Positions 1-5,350 of a stretch of 5,398 nt of DNA are shown here, in pieces. Location: contig CAZTTG010000167.1 in the NCBI GenBank assembly GCA_964615935.1, forward strand, positions 1 to 5,398, given 5' to 3'. A model generated the notes under the pieces. The model searched no databases and was not told where the DNA came from. It was given only the letters and a program-made list of their open reading frames with translations. The number at the start of each line of letters is the position of its first letter. Positions within the stretch are counted from its first letter, which is position 1. This DNA comes from CAZTTG01 sp964615935. GTDB lineage: Bacteria > Planctomycetota > UBA1135 > GCA-002686595. The position numbers and the translations under genes were made by a program.

Positions 1-135
1 GGGGCTCTCCTTCTTGGTGGTGGAGCTGCTTCAACTCCTTTACTACCAACGGGTTCAGCCCCCGTCCAAACCTCACAGAGCTACGGACATCCTCCCACTG
101 ACCCTCCGGACCGGTTAGCCGGCATGTAAGCTGCG
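1..135 (-). ncRNA. Candidate structured RNA upstream of an off-window gene (HEARO/omega-RNA-like?)
   Basis: Seen: this stretch is about 60% G+C against well over 70% in the flanking gene, and is dense in complementary segments. Bases 1-6 pair with 57-62, 14-21 with 42-49 (one wobble or mismatch depending on strand) and 22-25 with 35-38, giving one nested three-tier stem. Further pairs are 64-67/85-88, 72-74/78-80 and 111-114/119-122. On the minus strand the 3' side ends with AAGGAGA (6-12), a ribosome-binding-site-like sequence just before the window edge. One minus frame is open from about 236 to 1, but it lacks a convincing start of its own and probably reflects the RNA plus high GC. Inference: a structured RNA directly before a minus-strand gene is the arrangement of HEARO/omega-RNA before IscB in IS200/IS605-like elements, and the sequence resembles that class from memory. 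Alternatives are a riboswitch-like leader or another mobile-element end. The strand is inferred mainly from the ribosome-binding site; the 5' boundary is a guess. Confidence 0.4.
6..12 (-). promoter_or_regulatory. Shine-Dalgarno-like site of an off-window minus-strand gene
   Basis: The minus strand reads AAGGAGA followed by GCCCC up to the window edge. This is a near-perfect anti-16S complement, and at usual spacing its start codon would fall just outside the window to the left. It lies inside the base of the proposed structured RNA: the outer stem 1-6/57-62 abuts it, so folding could affect access to it. No coding sequence of that gene is visible, so its identity is unknown. Confidence 0.4.
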
Positions 136-247
136 CGTTAATGCCGCGGAAGACGGATCCCCCTCGGCCCGCCACCCGTCCTACCGTGCGGACTGCCCGC
201 CCCACCCCCGCGCCCCCCAGGCGGGGTACCATTGACATATCGAGCGC

Positions 248-285
248 GGCAACATCCGCGAAACACCGTATGGGGCAACGTCCGC
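248..285. repeat. Two 12-nt direct repeats, 26 bp apart
   Basis: GGCAACATCCGC (248-259) and GGCAACGTCCGC (274-285) match at 11 of 12 positions and start 26 bp apart, about two and a half helical turns. The first copy sits in a dyad, CGCGG (245-249) with CCGCG (256-260). The second copy directly abuts the candidate -10 hexamer at 286. Position and spacing would suit a dimeric or tandem-binding regulator, but no regulator gene is in the window to pair with it. Confidence 0.35.
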
Positions 286-291
286 TAGGAT
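286..291 (+). promoter_or_regulatory. Possible -10 element for the peptidase gene
   Basis: TAGGAT matches the TAnnnT core of a sigma-70-type -10 box and stands out in GC-rich surroundings. The hexamer 17 bases upstream (263-268, ACACCG) is a poor -35, so an activator binding the adjacent repeats may be needed, or this is chance. If real, the transcript would carry a leader of roughly 190 nt before the ATG at 486. Confidence 0.22.
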
Positions 292-357
292 AGTCCTCTG
301 TATCGCGGCGGGACCCGGAGGCCGGCCCGCGGGCCTTCATACCGCCACAGTCTCCTG

Positions 358-379
358 GTGTGGCCGCTCCCGGCCGCAC
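358..379 (+). other. Leader hairpin with 9-bp stem and CTCC loop
   Basis: GTGTGGCCG (358-366) pairs with CGGCCGCAC (371-379) around a CTCC tetraloop: nine pairs with one G-U wobble. It lies about 107 nt before the peptidase ATG, within its presumed leader. There is no following T-run, so it does not look like a classic intrinsic terminator. It could stabilise the 5' end of the mRNA or affect translation. It also buries the in-frame GTG at 360, a further argument against starting the protein there. Confidence 0.35.
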
Positions 380-472
380 GTCTCTCTCGACCCACAGCTT
401 CGACCGCTCGGGCCTCGGCGGATCGTCCGCGACCGCGCCGGGGCGCCCCCCATATCCCCTCCCCTGCACGTT

Positions 473-477
473 AGGAG
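473..477 (+). promoter_or_regulatory. Ribosome binding site fixing the peptidase start
   Basis: AGGAG lies eight bases before the ATG at 486, which is ideal spacing. It decides the start: the in-frame GTG at 360 has no such site, and only the ATG at 486 places a signal peptide at the N-terminus. Confidence 0.8.
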
Positions 478-485
478 CCCACTCG

Positions 486-2585
486 ATGACTGCAATCCGA
501 AGATCTCTCCGCTGCCTGGGCGCGATCGGCGTCGCCGCCGCCCTCCTGAGCCTGCCCGGCCTGGCCGCGGGCGAGGCCCAGGTCACGGTGCTGGACGGAA
601 CCATCGGCGACACCCTGGTCCGCTGCGAGCTCGGCGGATTCTCGGCCGAGCCCGTGGACATCGCGGGCACTCCCCACCTCAAGCTCTCCGTGGACGACGA
701 GGGCGTGATCCGCGAGATCGGGGCTCCCGAGCTTCCCCGCGTCTGCCGCAGCATCATCATCCCCGACGACGCCGCCATGACGGTGCGCGTCCACGACGTC
801 AAGTACCACGACATTCCCGGGGTCCTGATCGCCCCCTCCCGGGGCGCCATCCTCCGCACGCAGGATCCGGCCAGCGTCCCCTACTCCTTCGGTCGCGAGT
901 ACGCGCGCGACGCCTGGTTCCCGGCCGAGGTGGTCACGCACCGCGATCCCTACGTCCTGCGCGACGTGCGCGGCATGGTGATCGAGGTCAACACCTTCCA
1001 GTACAACCCGGTCACCCAGGTGCTCCGGGTCTACGACGAGGTGACCTTCTCCGCGGTCGCCACCGGTCCCGGCACGGTCAACGTCTACGACCGCGCCCTC
1101 GCCCCCGACCGCACCGTCGCGAGCTTCCGCCAGATCCAGCAGCACCACTTCATCAACGCCGGGCAGGTCGACTACACCCCGCTCGGTGAAGAGGGTGACC
1201 TGCTGATCATCAGCTACGGCAACTTCATGGCCGCCATGCAGCCCTTCATCGACTGGAAGAACTCGACCGGCCGCGACACCACCATCGTGGACGTGGCGAC
1301 GATCGGCAACACCTTCACCGCCATCAAGGCCCACATCCAGGGCGTCTACAACACCAGCAACCTGGCCTTCGTGCTGCTGGTGGGCGACGTCGCCCAGATC
1401 AAGTCCGGCAGCTACGCGGGCGGCCTCTCGGACCCGGATTACTCCCGCATGGACGGCGACTGGTATCCGGACATCCTGGTGGGGCGCTTCTCGGCCTCCA
1501 CCATTGCCCAGGTGGACACCCAGGTCCTCCGCTCGGTCGAGTACGAGCAGATGGACCACAGCGTCGGCCTGGGTGACTGGCACGCCCGGGGCATGGGCAT
1601 CGCCTCCAACCAGGGACCCGGCCACTTCGGCGAGTACGACAACCAGCACATGGACCTGATCCGCCTGGACCTGCTGGCCTATGGCTTCAGCCTGGTGGAC
1701 CGGATCTACGATCCCAGCGGCACCATCAGCCAGATCTCCAACGGCCTCAACTCCGGTCGCCGCGCGGTCCACTACTGCGGCCACGGCAGCACCACCTCCT
1801 GGGGAACCACCGGCTTCTCCAACACCAACGTCAACGCCCTGACCAACGACAACCGGCTGCCCTTCATCCACAGCGTGGCCTGCGTCAACGGCGCCTTCAA
1901 CTCCACCTGCTTCGGCGAGGCCTGGCTGCGGGCCACCCACGGCGCCGAGCCCACCGGGGCGGTGGGGGCCTACATGTCCTCCATCAACCAGTACTGGGAC
2001 GAGCCCATGTACGCGCAGGACGAGACCGTCGACCTGTTCTGCGCCGAGGCCTACTGGAGCCTGGGAGCCCTGTGGTTCGCCGGCTCCTGCCACATGATGG
2101 ACGTTTGCGGCCAGTGGGGCCGCGACATGTTCCAGACCTGGATCCTCTTCGGGGATCCCTCCCTGCACGTGCACAACCCCTGCGCCGCCCCCACCAACTA
2201 CTGCCAGGCGGCGTCCAACTCCACCGGCCTGCCGGCCTCCATCGGCTACACCGGCGCTCCCAGCATCGGCACCAACAACTTCGCCCTGACTATCGGCCTC
2301 GCCCCGCCCAACAAGTCGGCTCTCTTCTTCTACGGCTTCAGCCAGGACAACAAGCCCTTCGGCGACGGGATCCTGTGCGTGGGGACGCCGGTCCAGCGGC
2401 TGAATCCGCCGTTCCAGCTCAATGGAGCCGGCTCGGGAGCGGTCACCCTGGACTTCACCCAGAACCCGTTGAGCGGGCTCGCCGCGGGGCAGAACATCTT
2501 CATGTCGGGCTGGTTCCGCGATCCCACCGGGGGCTCCGCGGGCTTCAACTTCTCGAACGGCCTCGACGTCACGATCTGCCCGTGA
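486..2585 (+). CDS. Secreted gingipain-like cysteine peptidase (family C25) with propeptide and C-terminal module
   Basis: The 699-aa product is a secreted cysteine endopeptidase. Residues 1 to about 30 form a Sec signal peptide: a basic MTAIRRSLR start, a hydrophobic core, then small residues, with cleavage probably near 28-31 and no lipobox. Residues about 32-237 resemble the C25 propeptide (GAPELPRV, IIIPDD, a Tyr/Val-rich beta region). The peptidase domain spans about 238-563. It contains the HYCGHG motif with catalytic His433, VACVNG with catalytic Cys466, and the terminal ILFGDPSL hallmark. The His-Cys distance of 33 equals that of RgpB His211/Cys244 as I recall it. Asp385 in DNQH lies 48 residues before the His, as does RgpB Asp163 at the base of the S1 pocket, so cleavage after Arg is inferred. 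Residues about 566-699 form a separate Cys-containing module in place of the gingipain Ig-like domain and type IX secretion signal. The gene converges on the transporter gene and is probably monocistronic. Family assignment is firm; substrate specificity is inferred. Confidence 0.92.
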   Translation: MTAIRRSLRCLGAIGVAAALLSLPGLAAGEAQVTVLDGTIGDTLVRCELGGFSAEPVDIAGTPHLKLSVDDEGVIREIGAPELPRVCRSIIIPDDAAMTVRVHDVKYHDIPGVLIAPSRGAILRTQDPASVPYSFGREYARDAWFPAEVVTHRDPYVLRDVRGMVIEVNTFQYNPVTQVLRVYDEVTFSAVATGPGTVNVYDRALAPDRTVASFRQIQQHHFINAGQVDYTPLGEEGDLLIISYGNFMAAMQPFIDWKNSTGRDTTIVDVATIGNTFTAIKAHIQGVYNTSNLAFVLLVGDVAQIKSGSYAGGLSDPDYSRMDGDWYPDILVGRFSASTIAQVDTQVLRSVEYEQMDHSVGLGDWHARGMGIASNQGPGHFGEYDNQHMDLIRLDLLAYGFSLVDRIYDPSGTISQISNGLNSGRRAVHYCGHGSTTSWGTTGFSNTNVNALTNDNRLPFIHSVACVNGAFNSTCFGEAWLRATHGAEPTGAVGAYMSSINQYWDEPMYAQDETVDLFCAEAYWSLGALWFAGSCHMMDVCGQWGRDMFQTWILFGDPSLHVHNPCAAPTNYCQAASNSTGLPASIGYTGAPSIGTNNFALTIGLAPPNKSALFFYGFSQDNKPFGDGILCVGTPVQRLNPPFQLNGAGSGAVTLDFTQNPLSGLAAGQNIFMSGWFRDPTGGSAGFNFSNGLDVTICP
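2181..2582 (+). other. C-terminal module of the peptidase (NYC...GLDVT type)
   Basis: Residues 566-699 follow directly on the peptidase domain. Visible marks are cysteines 566, 573, 631 and 698, the segments TNYCQAASNSTG, PPNKSALFFYG, LCVGTPVQRL, and the ending GFNFSNGLDVT. It is predicted beta-rich, with alternating hydrophobic and small polar residues. From memory, the same pattern (NYC, STG, FFYG, LCVG, WYRDP-like, GLxVT) ends many unrelated secreted proteins of Planctomycetota and similar bacteria, which suggests a portable surface or sorting domain. Its function is unknown to me. The four cysteines could form two disulfides after export. Confidence 0.6.
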
Positions 2586-2650
2586 CATCCCTCCCTGCGG
2601 GAGCGGCCTCGCACTCCTGAGGCGCAGCCGCCCCGGATCGGAACGCCAGG

Positions 2651-2683
2651 GCCGCCGCCTTCCCCCCGGGGGAGGGCGGCGGC
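2651..2683. terminator. GC-rich hairpin between convergent genes (bidirectional terminator candidate)
   Basis: Bases 2651-2665 pair with 2669-2683, a stem of about 15 bp with one G-U wobble and a three-base loop. It starts 65 bases after the peptidase stop and lies two bases beyond the stop codon of the minus-strand transporter gene, where a shared terminator is expected. Neither side has a T-run, so termination would be of the U-tract-less kind, or the hairpin acts as a 3' stabiliser. Two smaller hairpins lie just upstream (2591-2603, and 2606-2610 with 2619-2623). Confidence 0.45.
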
Positions 2684-2685
2684 GC

Positions 2686-3627
2686 CTATTCCGGGCCGCT
2701 CTTCTTCGGCTCGCACTCCTCCGAGCCGCACTGGTGCACCTCGACGGTCACGTGGGCCAGGGCCGGCTCCTCGGGTAGCAGTGCCTTGTAGTGCTCGGGC
2801 GGCTGGGGATCGTGGGTCACCACCGAGACGATGGCGGCGTAGCGATCGGGGGCCACGCGCCACACGTGCAGGTCGGCCACCTCGTTGTCGGCCCGGGACT
2901 CGATCGCGGCGCGCAGCCGGTCGACGGTCTCCAGGGGCACGCTGCTGTCGAGCAGGATGCGCCCGGTGTCGCGGACCAGGCCGAGGGCCCAGCGCCCGAT
3001 CACCACCGCGCCCACGATTCCCACCGCGGGGTCCATCCACACCCAGCCCAGCCACTTGCCGGCGGCCAGGGCCCCGATGGCCAGGACCGAGGTCAGGGCG
3101 TCGGCCACCACGTGCAGATAGGCCGCGCGCAGGTTGTGGTCGGAGTGGTGGTGATGGCCGTGGTGGTGATGCTCCCCGCGCAGCATCCAGGCGGAGATCA
3201 GGTTGACGATCAGGCCCAGGATCGCCACTCCCATGGCCTCGTCGAAGCCGATCTCGCGCGGCCGGAAGAAGGCCTTGCCGGACTCCCAGACCATCACCAG
3301 GGCCACCACGCCCAGCACCACCGCCGAGGTGAAGCCCCCCAGGACGCCCACCTTGCCGGTGCCGAAGCTGTAGCGCTGGTTGCGGGCGTTGCGGCGCGAC
3401 CAGTAGTAGGCGAACCAGGTGATGCCCAGGGCGGCCGCGTGGCTCCCCATGTGCCAGCCGTCGGCCAGCAGGGCCATGGAGTTGAAGACGCTCCCGGCGA
3501 CCACCTCGGCCACCATGGTGATCAGGGTCAGCGCGATCACCCGGCGCGTGTTGCGCTCGCCGGGGCTGACGGGCACGACGCGCAGCGGCTGGTCCTGGCG
3601 GACCTCGGCGGTGTGGACGTGGTTCAT
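2686..3627 (-). CDS. dmeF: CDF-family Co(II)/Ni(II) efflux transporter, DmeF type
   Basis: This 313-aa inner-membrane protein exports divalent metal, in DmeF proteins cobalt and nickel, from the cytoplasm in exchange for protons. Six hydrophobic segments are visible, starting near residue 30. The second carries LLADGWHMGSH (Asp56, His59, His63) and the fifth HVVADALTSV (His172, Asp176), which together form the transport-site metal ligands. Between the fourth and fifth lies a histidine loop, residues 153-164 (HHHHGHHHHSDH), typical of CDF metal-sensing loops. SFGTGKV (87-93) and the C-terminal cytoplasmic domain, with DLHVWRV, VTHDP and HVTVEVHQC, match DmeF as I recall it. The tail adds a second Cys (QCGSEEC). 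Length is normal for the family. The start at 3627 gives an N-terminus of expected length but lacks a clear Shine-Dalgarno. No DmeR/RcnR-like regulator gene is in the window. The family is certain; Co/Ni preference is inferred from the subfamily. Confidence 0.9.
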   Translation of the reverse strand: MNHVHTAEVRQDQPLRVVPVSPGERNTRRVIALTLITMVAEVVAGSVFNSMALLADGWHMGSHAAALGITWFAYYWSRRNARNQRYSFGTGKVGVLGGFTSAVVLGVVALVMVWESGKAFFRPREIGFDEAMGVAILGLIVNLISAWMLRGEHHHHGHHHHSDHNLRAAYLHVVADALTSVLAIGALAAGKWLGWVWMDPAVGIVGAVVIGRWALGLVRDTGRILLDSSVPLETVDRLRAAIESRADNEVADLHVWRVAPDRYAAIVSVVTHDPQPPEHYKALLPEEPALAHVTVEVHQCGSEECEPKKSGPE

Positions 3628-3650
3628 GGGCAGGGTCCCGGGCGGCGGGG

Positions 3651-3656
3651 ATTATG
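3651..3656 (-). promoter_or_regulatory. Candidate -10 box for the transporter gene
   Basis: On the minus strand this reads CATAAT, by far the most A/T-rich hexamer in the divergent intergenic region and close to the TATAAT consensus. Transcription would start about 16 nt before the ATG at 3627. The hexamer 17 bases further upstream is TGGCCG, a weak -35. Confidence 0.35.
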
Positions 3657-3847
3657 CGCCCGGACGCCGCTGTCGGCCAGCCGCGGCGGCCTCGTGCGGG
3701 CGGGCCGTGGCCGGGGGGCTTTCTCGGAGGGTGGGGCCCCCGGGGTGGAGGGAGATTCCGCGCCGCGCCGGCTCGCCCGGGCGCGGCCATCCCACGGGCC
3801 CCCCACCGCCCGGGGATCGCCCCGGCCGGCCGCGGTTGCGCTCTTTC

Positions 3848-3856
3848 TGCTACCCT
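3848..3856 (+). promoter_or_regulatory. Extended -10 promoter candidate, possibly giving a leaderless mRNA
   Basis: TGCTACCCT fits an extended -10 (TGnTAnnnT). The hexamer ends seven bases before the ATG at 3864, so transcription would begin at or next to the start codon. The gene has no Shine-Dalgarno (the preceding bases are CCTCCCCGCG), which agrees with a leaderless message. No good -35 is seen at 17 bp. Confidence 0.35.
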
Positions 3857-3863
3857 CCCCGCG

Positions 3864-5267
3864 ATGCAGCCCGTCCTGCTCCTCGACGTCGTCGGCCTCA
3901 CCCCGCGCCTCCTGCGCGAGCACGCGCCCCGGCTGGCCCGGCTCGCCTCCCGCGGCGCCCGGGCACCCATGGACGGGGTCCTTCCGGCGGTGACCTGCAG
4001 CGCCCAGGCGACCCTGCTCACCGGCCTCTCGCCATCGGAGCACGGCGCGGTGGGCAACGGCTGGCTGGACCCGGCCACCCTGGAGCCCGCCCTGTGGCGC
4101 CAGTCCAACCGGCTGGTCTCGGGCGGGAAGCTCTACGAGCTGGCCCGGGAGCGCGACCCGGAGTTCACCTGCGCCAAGCTCTTCTGGTGGTTCAACCAGG
4201 GGGCCGCGGTCGACTGGTCGGTCACCCCCAAGCCCTACTATCCGGCCGACGGGCGCAAGATCCTCGACGTCTACTCGCGGCCGGCGTCCTTCGGCGACGA
4301 GCTGAAGGCCGCGCTGGGCCCCTTCCCCTTCTTCGACTTCTGGGGTCCTCGCGCGGGCCTGGCCTCCAGCCGCTGGATCGCCGACGCCGCCCGGCTCGCG
4401 CTGGAGCGGCACCGGCCCGCCCTGACCCTGGTCTACCTCCCCCACCTCGACTACTCGCACCAGCGCTACGGGCCGAACGACCCGCGCTCGATCCAGGCGG
4501 TGCGCGAGGTGGACCAGCTCGCCGGGGAGCTGATCGAGGTCGCCGATTCGGTCGGCGCCGAGGTGGTCGCCGTGAGCGAGTACGGCATCGCCGAGGTGGA
4601 TCGGCCGGTGCACCTCAACCGGGCCCTGCGCGAGGCCGGCCTGCTGGAGGTTCGCGATGGCCCCGCGGGCGAGCTGCTCGACGTCTTCGCCAGCCGCGCC
4701 TTCGCCCTGGCCGATCACCAAGTGGCTCATGTGTACGCCCGGTCCCCCGAGGACGCGCGGGTCGCGCGCCGCCTGCTCGAGGAGGTGCCCGGGGTTGGGC
4801 GGGTCCTGGACGAGGGAGAGCAGGTCGCCGCCGGTCTGCGCCATCCGCGCTCGGGACAGCTCGTGGCGGTGGCCGAGGAGCGCGCCTGGTTCACGTACTA
4901 CTACTGGCTCGACGGCGAGCGCGCCCCCGATTTCGCGCGCACCGTGGACATCCACCGCAAGCCGGGGTACGACCCCTGCGAGCTGTTCCTCGATCCGAAG
5001 ATCGCCCTGCCGAAGCTGCGGATCGCATCGCGGCTGCTCAGGAAGGTCCTCGGCTTCCGCTACCTGATGGACGTCGTGCCGCTCGACGCGAGCCTGGTGG
5101 GCGGCAGCCACGGACGCCCGCCGGACGATCCCGAGGACGGGCCCGTGTTCATCGCATCCCGGCCCTTTGGGGAGGGCGGGGGTGACTGCGGGCCCGAGCC
5201 CGAGGGGGGGAGGGTGCCCATGGCCTCGGTGCGGGATCGGGTTCTGGGGATGGTGTTTCCGGGGTGA
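3864..5267 (+). CDS. Alkaline-phosphatase-superfamily protein, nucleotide pyrophosphatase/phosphodiesterase-like
   Basis: The 467-aa product lacks a signal peptide and should be cytoplasmic. It has the fold signature of type I phosphodiesterases/nucleotide pyrophosphatases. LLLDVVGLTP carries the first metal ligand Asp8. AVTCSAQATLLTGLSPSEHG carries the likely nucleophile Thr44, nine residues before the TG pair as in that family. YLPHLDYSHQRYGP has Asp196, and GSHGR has His416 followed by the DGPVF segment. Two expected ligand motifs differ: D-x3-H is D-x3-Q (Gln200) and the usual DHG is EYG (Glu239, Tyr240). Other probably conserved segments are ADHQVAHVYA (283-292) and VDIHRKPGYDP (361-371). 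As I recall, close relatives are annotated as nucleotide pyrophosphatases, some in ebo/EDB-type clusters, and share these changes; no such neighbours are seen here. The start at 3864 is chosen because the upstream extension is low-complexity. The substrate is unknown. Superfamily is firm, exact role open. Confidence 0.85.
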   Translation: MQPVLLLDVVGLTPRLLREHAPRLARLASRGARAPMDGVLPAVTCSAQATLLTGLSPSEHGAVGNGWLDPATLEPALWRQSNRLVSGGKLYELARERDPEFTCAKLFWWFNQGAAVDWSVTPKPYYPADGRKILDVYSRPASFGDELKAALGPFPFFDFWGPRAGLASSRWIADAARLALERHRPALTLVYLPHLDYSHQRYGPNDPRSIQAVREVDQLAGELIEVADSVGAEVVAVSEYGIAEVDRPVHLNRALREAGLLEVRDGPAGELLDVFASRAFALADHQVAHVYARSPEDARVARRLLEEVPGVGRVLDEGEQVAAGLRHPRSGQLVAVAEERAWFTYYYWLDGERAPDFARTVDIHRKPGYDPCELFLDPKIALPKLRIASRLLRKVLGFRYLMDVVPLDASLVGGSHGRPPDDPEDGPVFIASRPFGEGGGDCGPEPEGGRVPMASVRDRVLGMVFPG

Positions 5268-5272
5268 GGGAG

Positions 5273-5295
5273 GCCGGGGGGGGTGCTGCCCCGGC
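5273..5295 (+). terminator. Weak GC hairpin after the phosphodiesterase gene
   Basis: GCCGGGG (5273-5279) pairs with CCCCGGC (5289-5295) across a nine-base loop, starting five bases after the stop codon. There is no T-run, and such pairings are frequent in this composition, so a terminator role is only plausible. Confidence 0.22.
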
Positions 5296-5350
5296 GGGTG
5301 GGTGCTGTGGCCGTGAGGCGGGGGCCGGAGCAACGGCAGACGGGAGCGGT

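Larger units (their letters stand above)
136..472 (+). other. Gene-free upstream and leader region of the peptidase gene
   Basis: No convincing gene is present. A frame open from GTG 360 runs into the peptidase gene, but its extra 42 residues are low-complexity and lie ahead of a clear signal peptide, so they are rejected as coding. The region holds a 12-nt direct repeat (248-259 and 274-285), a possible -10 hexamer (286-291), a perfect 12-bp palindrome GGCCCGCGGGCC (324-335), a strong hairpin (358-379) and an isolated TTGACA at 232-237 with no partner -10 at usual spacing. Confidence 0.6.
3628..3863. other. Divergent intergenic region
   Basis: These 236 bp separate the divergent transporter and phosphodiesterase genes. 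An in-frame ATG at 3654 would extend the phosphodiesterase by 70 residues, but that extension is Gly/Pro/Arg/Ala-rich with no family match, so I treat it as non-coding. Apart from the two promoter candidates I see only short GC palindromes of the kind expected by chance in this composition. Confidence 0.6.

Noticed and set aside
232..237. TTGACA as the -35 of a promoter
   Set aside because: No -10-like hexamer occurs at 16-18 bp; the nearest candidate (286-291) is 48 bp away.
360..485. N-terminal extension of the peptidase from GTG 360
   Set aside because: No ribosome binding site, GTG lies in a hairpin, the segment is low-complexity, and it would bury the signal peptide that follows the ATG at 486.
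471..2588. A 705-residue open frame antisense to the whole peptidase gene
   Set aside because: Its Gly/Val/Asp/Ala-rich, repetitive composition is what results from reading a G/C-ending-codon gene backwards; the plus-strand frame has clear family motifs.
3134..3176. GTGGTG-rich stretch as a DNA repeat
   Set aside because: It is the complement of His codons encoding the transporter's histidine loop, not an independent repeat.
3654..3863. N-terminal extension of the phosphodiesterase from ATG 3654
   Set aside because: The 70 extra residues are Gly/Pro/Arg/Ala-rich and unlike any part of the family, whose proteins begin near LLLDVVG.
2330..5333. Long overlapping frames of 400-592 residues on both strands over the transporter and phosphodiesterase genes
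   Set aside because: Arg/Pro/Gly/Ala-rich composition with no recognisable motifs; they are shadows of the two real genes in high-GC DNA.
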